NCBI GenBank assembly: GCA_902582105.1
Contig: CACHQT010000002.1
Span: 25,706 to 89,705 of the forward strand
Direction: 5' to 3'
Source: an uncultured Pelagibacteraceae bacterium
GTDB taxonomy: Bacteria; Pseudomonadota; Alphaproteobacteria; Pelagibacterales; Pelagibacteraceae
DNA length: 64,000 nucleotides
Part shown: piece after piece, positions 28,281 to 36,550 of the stretch
Numbering within the stretch: position 1 is the first letter of the stretch
How the letters are laid out: every line of letters begins with the position of its first letter
Notes under the pieces: generated by a model
Told to the model about the DNA's origin: nothing
The model's database searches: none
What the model saw: the letters and a program-made list of their open reading frames with translations, nothing else
Program-made: the position numbers and the translations under genes

Positions 28281-28388
28281 TTATTTTTTTTTTCTTTTAA
28301 AGCTTCCTTTACCTTTTTTAGGTTTTACTATTCTTGGCCTAAACTTTTGTGTTCTAAGTTCTTTAGCAACCAAATTTTTTTTTTTCAT
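28281..28388 (-). CDS. arfA: ArfA-like alternative ribosome-rescue factor, 35 aa
   Basis: On the reverse strand an ATG at 28388 overlaps the TGA of the upstream regulator gene (ATGA) and opens 35 codons ending at 28281. The protein begins M-K-K-K-N-L-V-A-K-E-L-R-T and contains F-R-P-R-I-V-K-P-K-K-G-K-G-S-F-K-R-K at 16-33. This matches the core of ArfA (E. coli F-R-Q-R-V-E-K-N-K-K-G-K-G-S-Y), whose basic tail enters the empty mRNA channel while the N-terminal part recruits RF2. It lacks the hydrophobic C-terminal degradation segment of E. coli ArfA, resembling the active truncated form. The gene is too short for most ORF filters. Confidence 0.8.
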   Translation of the reverse strand: MKKKNLVAKELRTQKFRPRIVKPKKGKGSFKRKKK

Positions 28389-28981
28389 TCAATAGAATAT
28401 CCCTCTTTATAACTTACTATGAAATTTTCATCTTTAAACTGGTCTTTTATTTTTTTTCTTAATCTATAAATATGAGTTTCAACAGTATGTGTTTCAAGGT
28501 CTGAAGAATAATGCCATATTTCTTTTTGCAAAACTTCTATTGTCTTTGGTTCTTTTTGTTTATTAAGAAAAAGTATTATATCTATTTCTCGTTCAGTTAA
28601 TTTTAAATCTTTTTCATTTTTGGAAATTTTTCTTGAATTTAAGTTTAAATTATAATTTTTAATATTTATTTTTGACTGAAAATCATATCTCTGTTTAATA
28701 AGCTGAATATTAATTTGATCAATTATTATGCTTAGTTGGATTGGCAAATCCTTAAAAACTAAAATATTTCTCTTATCTATATTTTTGTTATCTGATTTAA
28801 AATAATCTATTGAGTTAGTCACGATTGTGGATTGGGCTAAAATATTATTTTTTTTCAGGTCCTGAAAAAAATCTTCCTTATTTACATAATTTTTTATATC
28901 AAAAAATATAAAATTCTTAATTTCATTTAAAATATTATATAATCCAGTATGATTTACAAATGTTACGATTTGTTTATTCAT
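28385..28981 (-). CDS. OmpR/PhoB-type winged-helix regulator with degenerate receiver
   Basis: A 198-aa protein. The C-terminal DNA-binding domain (about 125-198) is clear: L-K-L-T-E-R-E-I-D-I-I-L-F-L, then T-H-T-V-E-T-H-I-Y-R-L-R-K-K-I and Y-K-E-G-Y-S-I. The N-terminal 110 residues have the size of a receiver domain but show no obvious acidic pocket or phospho-acceptor Asp context, so phosphorylation is unlikely. It is translationally coupled to the ArfA-like gene and diverges from the L,D-transpeptidase across 13 bp. Targets are not known. Confidence 0.82.
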   Translation of the reverse strand: MNKQIVTFVNHTGLYNILNEIKNFIFFDIKNYVNKEDFFQDLKKNNILAQSTIVTNSIDYFKSDNKNIDKRNILVFKDLPIQLSIIIDQINIQLIKQRYDFQSKINIKNYNLNLNSRKISKNEKDLKLTEREIDIILFLNKQKEPKTIEVLQKEIWHYSSDLETHTVETHIYRLRKKIKDQFKDENFIVSYKEGYSIE

Positions 28982-28994
28982 AAATTAAAACTTT

Positions 28995-29483
28995 ATGCTA
29001 ATAAAATTAAAAAATAAAGAAACATTAGTAATAGGCGATTTCAGATTTAATTGTTCAGTAGGAAAAAAAGGAACTAAAAATAATAAAATCGAAGGCGATA
29101 AGGCTACTCCCAAAGGTATTTTTTCTTTGGGAAAACTTTATTACAGAGCTGATAGAGTAAATAGACCTCAAACAAAAGTTAAAATCAATGTCATTAAAAA
29201 AAATATGGGATGGTGCAATGACTCAAAAAGTAAATTTTATAATTCTGAAGTAAAAATAAATAAAAAATTTACATATGAAAAACTATTCAGAAATGATTAT
29301 AAATATAATTATATTTTAGTAATAAACTATAATTTAAAAAGGATACCACATAAAGGTAGTGCTATTTTTTTCCATTTAACAAAAGATTATAAACCAACAG
29401 TAGGATGTGTTGCTTTAAAAGAAAAAGACTTCTTGATTATGCTTAAATTAATAAACAATAAAACAAAGATAAAAATATATTAG
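28995..29483 (+). CDS. L,D-transpeptidase catalytic domain protein (YkuD-like)
   Basis: A 162-aa protein with the YkuD signature H-L-T-K-D-Y-K-P-T-V-G-C-V-A-L near 126-140; His and Cys are the expected catalytic pair. Upstream are G-D-K-A-T-P-K-G-I-F-S-L-G near 33-45 and W-C-N-D near 73-76, typical of the stand-alone COG3786-type proteins. No signal peptide is evident, which is odd for an enzyme acting on periplasmic peptidoglycan. It converges on yggS with a 4-bp overlap of the 3' ends. Confidence 0.82.
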   Translation: MLIKLKNKETLVIGDFRFNCSVGKKGTKNNKIEGDKATPKGIFSLGKLYYRADRVNRPQTKVKINVIKKNMGWCNDSKSKFYNSEVKINKKFTYEKLFRNDYKYNYILVINYNLKRIPHKGSAIFFHLTKDYKPTVGCVALKEKDFLIMLKLINNKTKIKIY

Positions 29484-30124
29484 CTTCTTGGACCGAAAAT
29501 TTTTGATCCAATTCTTAGAAAAGTAGAATTAAATTTTAATGCATCAATATAATCATTAGTCATTCCCATACTTAAATCCTTAAGGTCAGTACTTTTTAGC
29601 AATTCTAACATTTCTGAAAAATAAACACTCGTATCATTATCATTTGGTGGGAGACACATTAAACCGATTATGTTTAGATCATAATTTTTTTTACAATCTA
29701 AATAAAATTTTTCTAAATTTTCTATATCAATACCATTTTTTTGGACTTCTTTTCCTATGTTTATTTGAATAAAAATTTTGGGCTTAAATTTTTTTTTAAT
29801 TTGCTCGTTAGCAATTTTTTCAGCTAACTTAATACTATCTAGTGAATGGATATAATCAAACAATGGTAAGGTAAATTTTACTTTATTAGTCTGAAGTTTT
29901 CCAACAAAATGAAGTTTTATATTTGTAAAATCTTTTTTAATATCTGTCCATTTATCAACCGCCTCTTGTATTTTGTTTTCACCATAATGTTTATGTCCAA
30001 AGTTAATTAATGGTAATATTTTGCTTAAAGGAAAAGTTTTTGATACAGCCACAATTTCTGCTTTACTATTATTTGACTCTATTTCTTTTTTAATTGATAT
30101 TAAGTTATCAACAATATTATGCAT
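29480..30124 (-). CDS. yggS: YggS-family pyridoxal phosphate homeostasis protein
   Basis: A 214-aa single-domain PLP-binding protein with an alanine-racemase-like TIM barrel. The PLP lysine is in A-V-S-K-T-F-P near 25-31; G-H-K-H-Y-G-E-N-K-I-Q-E-A near 43-55, H-F-V-G-K-L-Q-T-N-K near 72-81 and the terminal L-S-M-G-M-T-N-D-Y near 180-188 are family hallmarks. It buffers PLP and affects amino-acid pools. Its start codon shares a 6-bp ATGCAT palindrome with the divergent ThiE-like gene. Confidence 0.95.
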   Translation of the reverse strand: MHNIVDNLISIKKEIESNNSKAEIVAVSKTFPLSKILPLINFGHKHYGENKIQEAVDKWTDIKKDFTNIKLHFVGKLQTNKVKFTLPLFDYIHSLDSIKLAEKIANEQIKKKFKPKIFIQINIGKEVQKNGIDIENLEKFYLDCKKNYDLNIIGLMCLPPNDNDTSVYFSEMLELLKSTDLKDLSMGMTNDYIDALKFNSTFLRIGSKIFGPRS

Positions 30125-30685
30125 AATTTCTTAAAAATTTACTACTTTATAAACGAATTTAATAGAGAAGAAATTCAAAAATTGCATAAAAATATTGATA
30201 TAATTTACAGAAATTATGATGGAAATTATAATTTAAAATTAATTAAAAAAATAAAAAACTTTTGTTTAAAACAAAAACGAAAATTTTATATATCTAATAA
30301 CTTAAAATTAGCACTTAATCTAAATTTAGACGGATTATATATACCCTCTTTTAATAAATTATGTAATTACAAGAATCTTAGTTCAAAAAAAAACTTTAAA
30401 GTAATAGGATCTGCGCACAACTCGATTCAGATAAAAAATAAAGAAAAACAAGGTTGTATAAGTATTTTCATTGCACCAGTATTTAAAACCAAAAAAAATA
30501 ATTATTTCTTAGATGTTGCTCGTTTTAATCTATTGGCAAAAAACACTAATAGAAAAGTTATGGCTCTTGGTGGTATAAATAGCTTAAATTATAAAAGACT
30601 AAAATTAACTAAAGTTAGTGGCTTTGCCTCTATATCATGGATAAAAAAAAACCGGCCTAAAAATATAGGCCGGTTTTTAAAGTAA
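30119..30685 (+). CDS. Degenerate ThiE/TenI-like protein
   Basis: A 188-aa protein with TIM-barrel elements of thiamine phosphate synthase: F-Y-I-S-N-N-L-K-L-A-L-N-L-N-L-D-G-L-Y-I near 57-76, K-V-I-G-S-A-H-N near 95-102, I-F-I-A-P-V-F-K-T near 117-125 and V-M-A-L-G-G-I-N near 146-153. The pyrophosphate-binding and Mg-binding residues of true ThiE are poorly kept, so it may be a TenI-like or altered protein. SAR11 depends on an external thiamine pyrimidine precursor, so salvage is conceivable but unproven. Its last codons form a terminator hairpin. Confidence 0.68.
   Translation: MHNFLKIYYFINEFNREEIQKLHKNIDIIYRNYDGNYNLKLIKKIKNFCLKQKRKFYISNNLKLALNLNLDGLYIPSFNKLCNYKNLSSKKNFKVIGSAHNSIQIKNKEKQGCISIFIAPVFKTKKNNYFLDVARFNLLAKNTNRKVMALGGINSLNYKRLKLTKVSGFASISWIKKNRPKNIGRFLK
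30646..30679. terminator. Bidirectional intrinsic terminator between the ThiE-like gene and the porin
   Basis: ACCGGCCTA (30651-30659) and TAGGCCGGT (30666-30674) form a GC-rich 9-bp stem with a 6-nt loop, extended by flanking A/T pairs. T runs follow on both strands, so it can end both convergent transcripts. It lies inside the last codons of the ThiE-like gene and 21 bp beyond the porin stop. Confidence 0.88.
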
Positions 30686-30699
30686 TCTTAAAGTACTAA

Positions 30700-31749
30700 C
30701 TAGAATGCGAAAGATACAGAAAGTTCTGTTTCTTCGTATTTACCAGTAGTTCCTTCTGGGTTATCAGTCTCATACATAGATGCACCTAAAGTCATAGCAC
30801 CCATTGTGTAAGTAGCCTGTAACGCAGTCATTTCAACTTCTAATGAAGTTGTAGCTGAAATATCTTTAACTTCTTCGTTAACTTCAGCATATGATACTGA
30901 CAAGTTGTCTTGTGTGAACGCAATTGCCATACCATCACCTTCAACGTCAGGAGCTTGAGTAGTGTTATCTCCTAAGTTTTCAGAGTTTTGGAACATTTCT
31001 TGGTAACCAATTGATACTGGACCGTTAGAGTACAATATGTAACCAGTAGCTCTTTGTAGGTCTTTAGAAGTTGTAGTTCCAGACGCGCTAGAATTAACAT
31101 CTTCATGACCTGCACCAACTACTAATCCCATACCAGTGTCTAATTTTGCAGTAACTGCAGTACCAGAGTGGTCATTAGCAGCTACTCCACCAGCACTTGC
31201 AGGACCTGATCCAGCGTTTGGATCGTAAGTCGCTGTTAAAGACAAAGACATATCTCCAAATGATAATGCTGGAAGTCTATAGTCTACAGAACCTGATTGA
31301 GTTGATGAACCAAAAGAATGGAATGAAGATGAGTGAGATGTACCATCCCATGTTTCTTCATAAGCTTTTGGAAGAACGTCATCGATTGCGTTTGCAGCAG
31401 AACCTGAGATATCGTTAAACTGAACTGTACCTAGTGATCCCATTCCGATCGTCATTTGTGCAGAAGAGTTTACTCCACCAGATGTTGCAGTGTTTGATTG
31501 TTCTAAGTCAAGAGCAGTAAATACAGAAACAGTAAAACCGTTATCTAATTCACCACCTGCTGTGAAATATAAGTCAGTGTCAACACCGATTCCTCTACCG
31601 TTTGAACTAGCTGAGTCAGCTTCGTTACCTTCTGCAGATGACCATACAACTTGTGTATCACCAGTTACAGAGTAATCAGAAGCGCTCGCAGAAACAGCAG
31701 CAAGAGAACCAGCTAGTGCTGATAAACCAACTTTTGTTAATTTATTCAT
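30700..31749 (-). CDS. Outer-membrane porin
   Basis: A 349-aa secreted beta-barrel protein. The signal peptide reads M-N-K-L-T-K-V-G-L-S-A-L-A-G-S-L-A-A-V-S with cleavage probably after A-S-A-S. The mature part alternates short polar turns with amphipathic strands and ends in S-V-S-F-A-F, a classic C-terminal phenylalanine for BAM recognition. Gly, Ser, Thr and Ala are common, and base composition and codon use are clearly richer in G+C than the surroundings, as expected for a very highly expressed gene. A strong Shine-Dalgarno AAAGGAG sits 6 bp before the ATG. This is probably the major porin for small nutrients. Confidence 0.9.
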   Translation of the reverse strand: MNKLTKVGLSALAGSLAAVSASASDYSVTGDTQVVWSSAEGNEADSASSNGRGIGVDTDLYFTAGGELDNGFTVSVFTALDLEQSNTATSGGVNSSAQMTIGMGSLGTVQFNDISGSAANAIDDVLPKAYEETWDGTSHSSSFHSFGSSTQSGSVDYRLPALSFGDMSLSLTATYDPNAGSGPASAGGVAANDHSGTAVTAKLDTGMGLVVGAGHEDVNSSASGTTTSKDLQRATGYILYSNGPVSIGYQEMFQNSENLGDNTTQAPDVEGDGMAIAFTQDNLSVSYAEVNEEVKDISATTSLEVEMTALQATYTMGAMTLGASMYETDNPEGTTGKYEETELSVSFAF

Positions 31750-31922
31750 AATTTCTCCTTTGTTATTAGTTATTCATATGAATGCTGGTTTTTTAGCATT
31801 ATTAGACTTGATAAAGCTTATTATTCTATGAAAACAGTTATTTTTTCTCTATTTGTTGCAAAAATATCACACTAAATTAGTCTTTTGAATTAGCCATTTA
31901 TTAAGCTAAACCATTAATTGTG
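31750..31922. promoter_or_regulatory. Divergent intergenic region: porin leader and DUF3576 promoter
   Basis: This 173-bp gap is one of only two sizeable non-coding stretches. Reading leftwards it holds the porin ribosome-binding site (AAAGGAG), a perfect 12-bp palindrome ATTCATATGAAT (31772-31783) and a hairpin AATGCT-N8-AGCATT (31781-31800) that would lie in the porin 5' leader. TTGCAA near 31855-31860 is a weak -35 candidate. Nothing recognisable as a riboswitch is seen. Confidence 0.5.
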
Positions 31923-32507
31923 ATGAATTTTTTAAAATTTCTTAGATATCTAATGATCATATTGTTCGTTTTTTCATCAATTTCGGGGTGCAAAAAAATT
32001 GATTGGGAAGGTGATTTTGAGCCTGATGGAAAAAAAAGAGCTAGAAAAAATGTTCAAGAAGGTAAGGGTTTTGGTACCGGAGGTCTTTTTGGCGGCAAAA
32101 GAAAAGGAGGAGATTTTGATTTTGCTTCCTCAAATGAATTATGGCGCGCAAGTTTAGATACTTTAGATTTCATGTCATTTTCAAATGTAGATTACTCTGG
32201 AGGTTTAATAATTACAGATTGGTATTCTGAAAGTCAAAACAATCAATCAATTAAAATTACCATAAGATTTTTAAGCAATGAAATAAGAGCAGATGGACTA
32301 AAAATAACTTTACATCAAAGAATATGTGGATCAAATAATTCTTGTGCTATTAAGGAAATTAAAAGCTCTTTAAGTGGAGAGATAAAAGATAAGATTTTAA
32401 GAAAAGCAGCATTAATTAAAAAAATGAAAGATGATAAGGACTCAGAATATTATAAAAATGAAGACGGAGAAGTTAATTGGTGTGGAGATGGCAGATCTAT
32501 TTGCTAG
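31923..32507 (+). CDS. DUF3576-domain lipoprotein
   Basis: A GTG lies directly before ATG 31923; I take the ATG. The protein (194 aa) has a lipoprotein signal with S-S-I-S-G-C (Cys lipidated, about residue 22), a charged glycine-rich linker (F-G-T-G-G-L-F-G-G-K), and the DUF3576 core: N-E-L-W-R-A-S-L-D-T-L-D-F-M, G-G-L-I-I-T-D-W-Y and I-R-A-D-G-L-K-I. The family is alphaproteobacterial and regularly stands before leuS, as here. Function is unknown; an envelope role is likely. The C-terminal tail after the domain contains a C-x8-C pair. Confidence 0.88.
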   Translation: MNFLKFLRYLMIILFVFSSISGCKKIDWEGDFEPDGKKRARKNVQEGKGFGTGGLFGGKRKGGDFDFASSNELWRASLDTLDFMSFSNVDYSGGLIITDWYSESQNNQSIKITIRFLSNEIRADGLKITLHQRICGSNNSCAIKEIKSSLSGEIKDKILRKAALIKKMKDDKDSEYYKNEDGEVNWCGDGRSIC

Positions 32508-32555
32508 CAATTCTTTAAGTGATGTTAAGTAAATAATTTTAAAAAAAATTCTAAG

Positions 32556-35105
32556 ATGGACAGATATAATTTTAAAATAATTGAAAAAAAATGGCAAGAA
32601 TTTTGGGAAAAAAATAAAACTTTTAAATCCAAATTAAATAAAAATAAAAAAAAATTTTACTGTCTTGAAATGTTTCCATACCCATCTGGAAAGATTCATA
32701 TGGGACACGTAAGAAATTATACGATTGGTGATGTTTTGGCGAGATACAAAATTATGCAAAATTATAATGTATTGCATCCTATGGGCTGGGACTCATTCGG
32801 TATGCCAGCTGAAAATGCTGCAAGGCAGAATAATTTAGATCCTAAAAATTGGACCAACCAAAATATTTCAGTAATGAAAACACAGCTTAAAAAGCTTGGT
32901 TTATCTATTGATTGGGATAGAGAGATTTCTACCTGTTCTTCGGACTATTATAAGCATCAACAACTTTTCTTTTTAGAGCTTTTTGAAAAAGGTCTTGTCT
33001 ATAGAAAAGAAAACTATGTTAATTGGGATCCTATTGATGAAACTGTTTTGGCAAACGAGCAAGTAATTGATGGGCGTGGTTGGCGATCTGGTGCGTTAGT
33101 TGAAAGAAAGAAATTAAACCAGTGGTTTTTTAATATTTCAAAATTTTCTGAGGAATTATTAAATGGTCTCGAAAAATTAAAAGAGTGGCCGAAAAAAGTA
33201 ACAACTATGCAAAAAAATTGGATAGGTAAATCCTTTGGTTGTGAAATTGATTTCAAAATTGAAGGAAATAATTCTATAAACAATATTAAATGCTTCACTA
33301 CTAGGCCAGATACATTATTTGGTTTTTCTTTTTTAGCAGTATCTATTGATCATCCCATCTCTAAATTTTATGAAAAAAACGATGATTTTATAAAGTTCAA
33401 AAAAGAATGTTCTAAAACAGGAACCACAGAAGAGTCTATCGCACAAGCCGAAAAAATTGGTTTTAAAACAGAACTGACTGCAATTAACCCTTTAGACGAA
33501 AAAATAAAGGTTCCAGTTTATTTTGCAAATTTTGTACTTATGGATTATGGATTTGGTGCAGTTTTTGGTTGCCCTGCTCACGATCAAAGAGATTTGGATT
33601 TTGCAATTAAATACAATCTAAAGGTAACTCCAGTGGTTAAACCGCAGGATTCCAATGGAGACTTTAAAATAAAAAATAAAGCATATACGGATAAAGGTAT
33701 AATTTTTAATTCTAATTTTTTGAACGGTTTAAAAGTTCCTGAAGAATCTATTTCTAAAACAATTGAAATACTTGAAAAAAGAAAACTAGGTAAAAAGAAA
33801 ATTAATTTCAGATTAAAAGATTGGGGTGTTTCAAGGCAAAGATATTGGGGATGCCCTATTCCAATAGCATATGATGAAAATAATAATATTATCAAAATAC
33901 CAAAAGAAAAATTACCTATTAACTTACCTGAGAATATTAAATTAAATACTAAAGGGAATCCTCTTGATCATCAAAATGATTGGAAAAATATAACCATCGA
34001 TGGAAAAAAATATACCAGGGAAACTGATACTTTAGATACTTTTGTAGATTCATCATGGTATTTTTTAAGATTTTGTTCACCTGAAAATAAAAATTATGGC
34101 TATGATAATGAGGAGATAAATTATTGGATGCCTGTTGATCAATATATCGGAGGAGTAGAACATGCAATACTCCACTTGTTATATTCAAGATTTTTTATGC
34201 ATGCACTTAATTACAAAAATAAAAAGTTTAACTTTAAAGAGCCTTTTAAAGGTCTTTTTACTCAAGGTATGGTTTGTCACGAAACTTATAAAGATAAAAA
34301 TAATAATTGGGTTAACCCCGAAGAAGTTTTTACCAAAGATGGAAAAAATTATTTTAAAAAAATAAATGAAAAAGAAAAAATAAAGGTTGGACCAAGTGAA
34401 TCAATGTCAAAATCTAAAAAAAATACTATAGACCCTGAAACCATAATTGATAGCTATGGAGCAGATGCAGTTAGACTTTTTATTCTTTCAGATAGCCCGC
34501 CAGAAAAAGATGTACAATGGTCTGAACAAGGAATGGCTGCATCCTACAAATTCTTACAAAAATTTTGGACACTTCACAAAAATATTAAGAATATATCATC
34601 AAAAAATGATGGGGATGAAAAAGAAAGTACAGTAGAGGTCAACCGTTTTACAAATGAAATAATAAAAAAAATTACCCAAAATTTAGAAAAATTTCATTAC
34701 AATGTAATTGTAGCTAATTTATACGAGACTTATAATTTTTTAATTAAAATAATTAACAAACCGTTAAATAAAAAAATTATTTTAGATAATTATATTGAGA
34801 TATTAAAAACAATGACGCCAATAGTTCCACACTTTGCAAGTGAATGTCTTGAAGATTTAGGAGAAAAAGGACATAAAAACTGGCCTAAAATTAATGAAAA
34901 ATATCTTGAGAAAGAAAATGTAAATATTGTTTTGCAAATTAATGGGAAAAAAAGAGCAATTATTTTCAGCAAAAAAAATGTAGATAAAGAAACTTTAGTT
35001 GATGAGATTAAAAACAATACTCAATATAATAAATTTTTAGAAAACAAAAAAATTGTAAGAAATATTTACGTTAAAGATAGATTAATTAATTTGATTGTAG
35101 AATGA
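32556..35105 (+). CDS. leuS: Leucyl-tRNA synthetase
   Basis: An 849-aa class I synthetase. The HIGH motif is in [14 protein letters not shown] near 43-56. An editing (CP1) domain spans about 220-420 (T-T-R-P-D-T-L-F-G near 248-256). The KMSKS element appears as E-S-M-S-K-S-K-K-N near 613-621, and an anticodon-binding domain follows. It charges tRNA-Leu and proofreads norvaline and isoleucine. The lptE start overlaps its stop by 4 bp, the widely conserved leuS-lptE-holA order. Confidence 0.98.
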   Translation: MDRYNFKIIEKKWQEFWEKNKTFKSKLNKNKKKFYCLEMFPYPSGKIHMGHVRNYTIGDVLARYKIMQNYNVLHPMGWDSFGMPAENAARQNNLDPKNWTNQNISVMKTQLKKLGLSIDWDREISTCSSDYYKHQQLFFLELFEKGLVYRKENYVNWDPIDETVLANEQVIDGRGWRSGALVERKKLNQWFFNISKFSEELLNGLEKLKEWPKKVTTMQKNWIGKSFGCEIDFKIEGNNSINNIKCFTTRPDTLFGFSFLAVSIDHPISKFYEKNDDFIKFKKECSKTGTTEESIAQAEKIGFKTELTAINPLDEKIKVPVYFANFVLMDYGFGAVFGCPAHDQRDLDFAIKYNLKVTPVVKPQDSNGDFKIKNKAYTDKGIIFNSNFLNGLKVPEESISKTIEILEKRKLGKKKINFRLKDWGVSRQRYWGCPIPIAYDENNNIIKIPKEKLPINLPENIKLNTKGNPLDHQNDWKNITIDGKKYTRETDTLDTFVDSSWYFLRFCSPENKNYGYDNEEINYWMPVDQYIGGVEHAILHLLYSRFFMHALNYKNKKFNFKEPFKGLFTQGMVCHETYKDKNNNWVNPEEVFTKDGKNYFKKINEKEKIKVGPSESMSKSKKNTIDPETIIDSYGADAVRLFILSDSPPEKDVQWSEQGMAASYKFLQKFWTLHKNIKNISSKNDGDEKESTVEVNRFTNEIIKKITQNLEKFHYNVIVANLYETYNFLIKIINKPLNKKIILDNYIEILKTMTPIVPHFASECLEDLGEKGHKNWPKINEKYLEKENVNIVLQINGKKRAIIFSKKNVDKETLVDEIKNNTQYNKFLENKKIVRNIYVKDRLINLIVE

Positions 35106-35551
35106 AAAAAATAATATTATTTTTAGTTTTTTTATCATTGGCAAGCTGTGGTTATGAGCCCATGTTTTCAAGCAAAAATCAAAATTTTCTAATTGAGGAA
35201 ATAATTTATAATGAAAATGATCCTATTAGTTTAAAAATTGAAAAAAAACTAAAGTATCTTACATTAGCAAAAAATTATACAAAAATTATTAAACTAAAAT
35301 TGAATTCAGAAAAAAAAATAAATATATCTAGCAAAGATAGCAAAGGAGACCCATTAGTTTATAAAATGACCGTCAATAGCGATATAGAAATTTATTCTAA
35401 TGATAAAATTATTAATAAGAAAAGTATTATAAAAAATTTCAGTTATAAAAATACTTCAAACAAATTTAATTTAAGTCAATATGAAAAAACAATTGAAAAA
35501 AATTTAATCCAGTCAATCACAGATGATATAATTCTAATTTTATATAATTAA
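35102..35551 (+). CDS. lptE: LPS-assembly lipoprotein LptE
   Basis: A 149-aa lipoprotein with a signal ending in L-A-S-C (Cys17), followed by G-Y-E-P-M-F-S, close to the G-Y-x-P-L/M-F start of LptE. It plugs the LptD barrel and helps deliver LPS to the outer leaflet. Sequence conservation beyond the N-terminus is low, as usual, so the call relies on the lipobox, the size and the leuS-lptE-holA order. It overlaps leuS by 4 bp and holA follows after 3 bp. Confidence 0.88.
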   Translation: MKKIILFLVFLSLASCGYEPMFSSKNQNFLIEEIIYNENDPISLKIEKKLKYLTLAKNYTKIIKLKLNSEKKINISSKDSKGDPLVYKMTVNSDIEIYSNDKIINKKSIIKNFSYKNTSNKFNLSQYEKTIEKNLIQSITDDIILILYN

Positions 35552-35554
35552 TAA

Positions 35555-36550
35555 ATGATAATAAAACATTTTGAATTAAGCAAAATTAATAATTGTAAAG
35601 CTAAAATTTTTTTGTTGTATGGACAAAATGAGGGTTTTAAAACTGATATAACAAAAAAATATTTTATTGATAAATTTAAGAATGATATTTTTAGATACGA
35701 TGAAAAAGAAATATTAGAAAATAAATCTAATTTTTTTAATGGAATTCTTTCTAAGTCTTTTTTTGAAGAAAAAAAATTATTTATTATCTCAAGAGTTACA
35801 GACAAATTAGTAGATATAATTGAAGAAGTTTTAGAAAAAGAAATAAAGGATATAACAATAGTTCTTAATGCATCAATTTTAGATAAAAAAACAAAACTTA
35901 GAAAATTATTTGAAAAAAGCAAAGATGTTATTTGTGTTCCTGTTTATGAGGATAATAGTCAAACTTTAAGTGTAATAGCTCGAGATTTTTTTAAAATAAA
36001 TAAAATATTAATTTCACAAGAAACAATAAATTTACTTATAGAGAGAAGCAGAGGAGATAGAGGTAATTTAATTAATGAATTAAAGAAGATTGAGTCATAT
36101 ATGAAAACTCATAAAAATATTAGTTCTGAAGAAATTCTTAAATTAACAGATTTAGCAGAAAATTATAATGTTTCGGAATTGTTAGACAATTGTTTGTGTA
36201 AAAATTCAAAAAAAACAATTAATATATTAAATGAAAATAATTTTAGTTTGGAAGATTGCATCATAATTATTAGATCTTTCTCAAATAAATTAAAAAGGCT
36301 TCAAAAAATTCTTAGAGAGATTAAACTAAATAAAAATTTAGACTCAGTAATTGCTTCTTACAAACCACCAATATTTTGGAAAGATAAAGATGTAATAAAG
36401 AATCAAATCAATAAGAATGACTTAGAAAATATTGAAGATATGATTTTTAAAATTAATGATATAGAGCTTCTAATTAAAAAAAATTCTGATAGCGCTATAA
36501 ATATTATGTCCGATTTTATAATTAATTCTTCAATTCAAGCTAATAATTAG
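35555..36550 (+). CDS. holA: DNA polymerase III subunit delta
   Basis: A 331-aa clamp-loader subunit that opens the beta sliding clamp. Recognisable parts are I-F-L-L-Y-G-Q-N-E-G-F-K near 19-30 (degenerate P-loop region), S-F-F-E-E-K-K-L-F-I-I near 68-78, the domain II/III segment I-N-L-L-I-E-R-S-R-G-D-R-G-N-L-I-N-E-L-K-K near 157-177, and the collar domain near the C-terminus. It ends the rightward leuS-lptE-holA operon. Its 3' end overlaps convergent parB by 11 bp. Confidence 0.9.
   Translation: MIIKHFELSKINNCKAKIFLLYGQNEGFKTDITKKYFIDKFKNDIFRYDEKEILENKSNFFNGILSKSFFEEKKLFIISRVTDKLVDIIEEVLEKEIKDITIVLNASILDKKTKLRKLFEKSKDVICVPVYEDNSQTLSVIARDFFKINKILISQETINLLIERSRGDRGNLINELKKIESYMKTHKNISSEEILKLTDLAENYNVSELLDNCLCKNSKKTINILNENNFSLEDCIIIIRSFSNKLKRLQKILREIKLNKNLDSVIASYKPPIFWKDKDVIKNQINKNDLENIEDMIFKINDIELLIKKNSDSAINIMSDFIINSSIQANN

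Noticed and set aside
31857-31922. Short RNA gene or tRNA in the porin/DUF3576 gap
   Set aside because: No cloverleaf, T-loop or strong GC-rich fold can be drawn; it is better explained as promoter and leader sequence.
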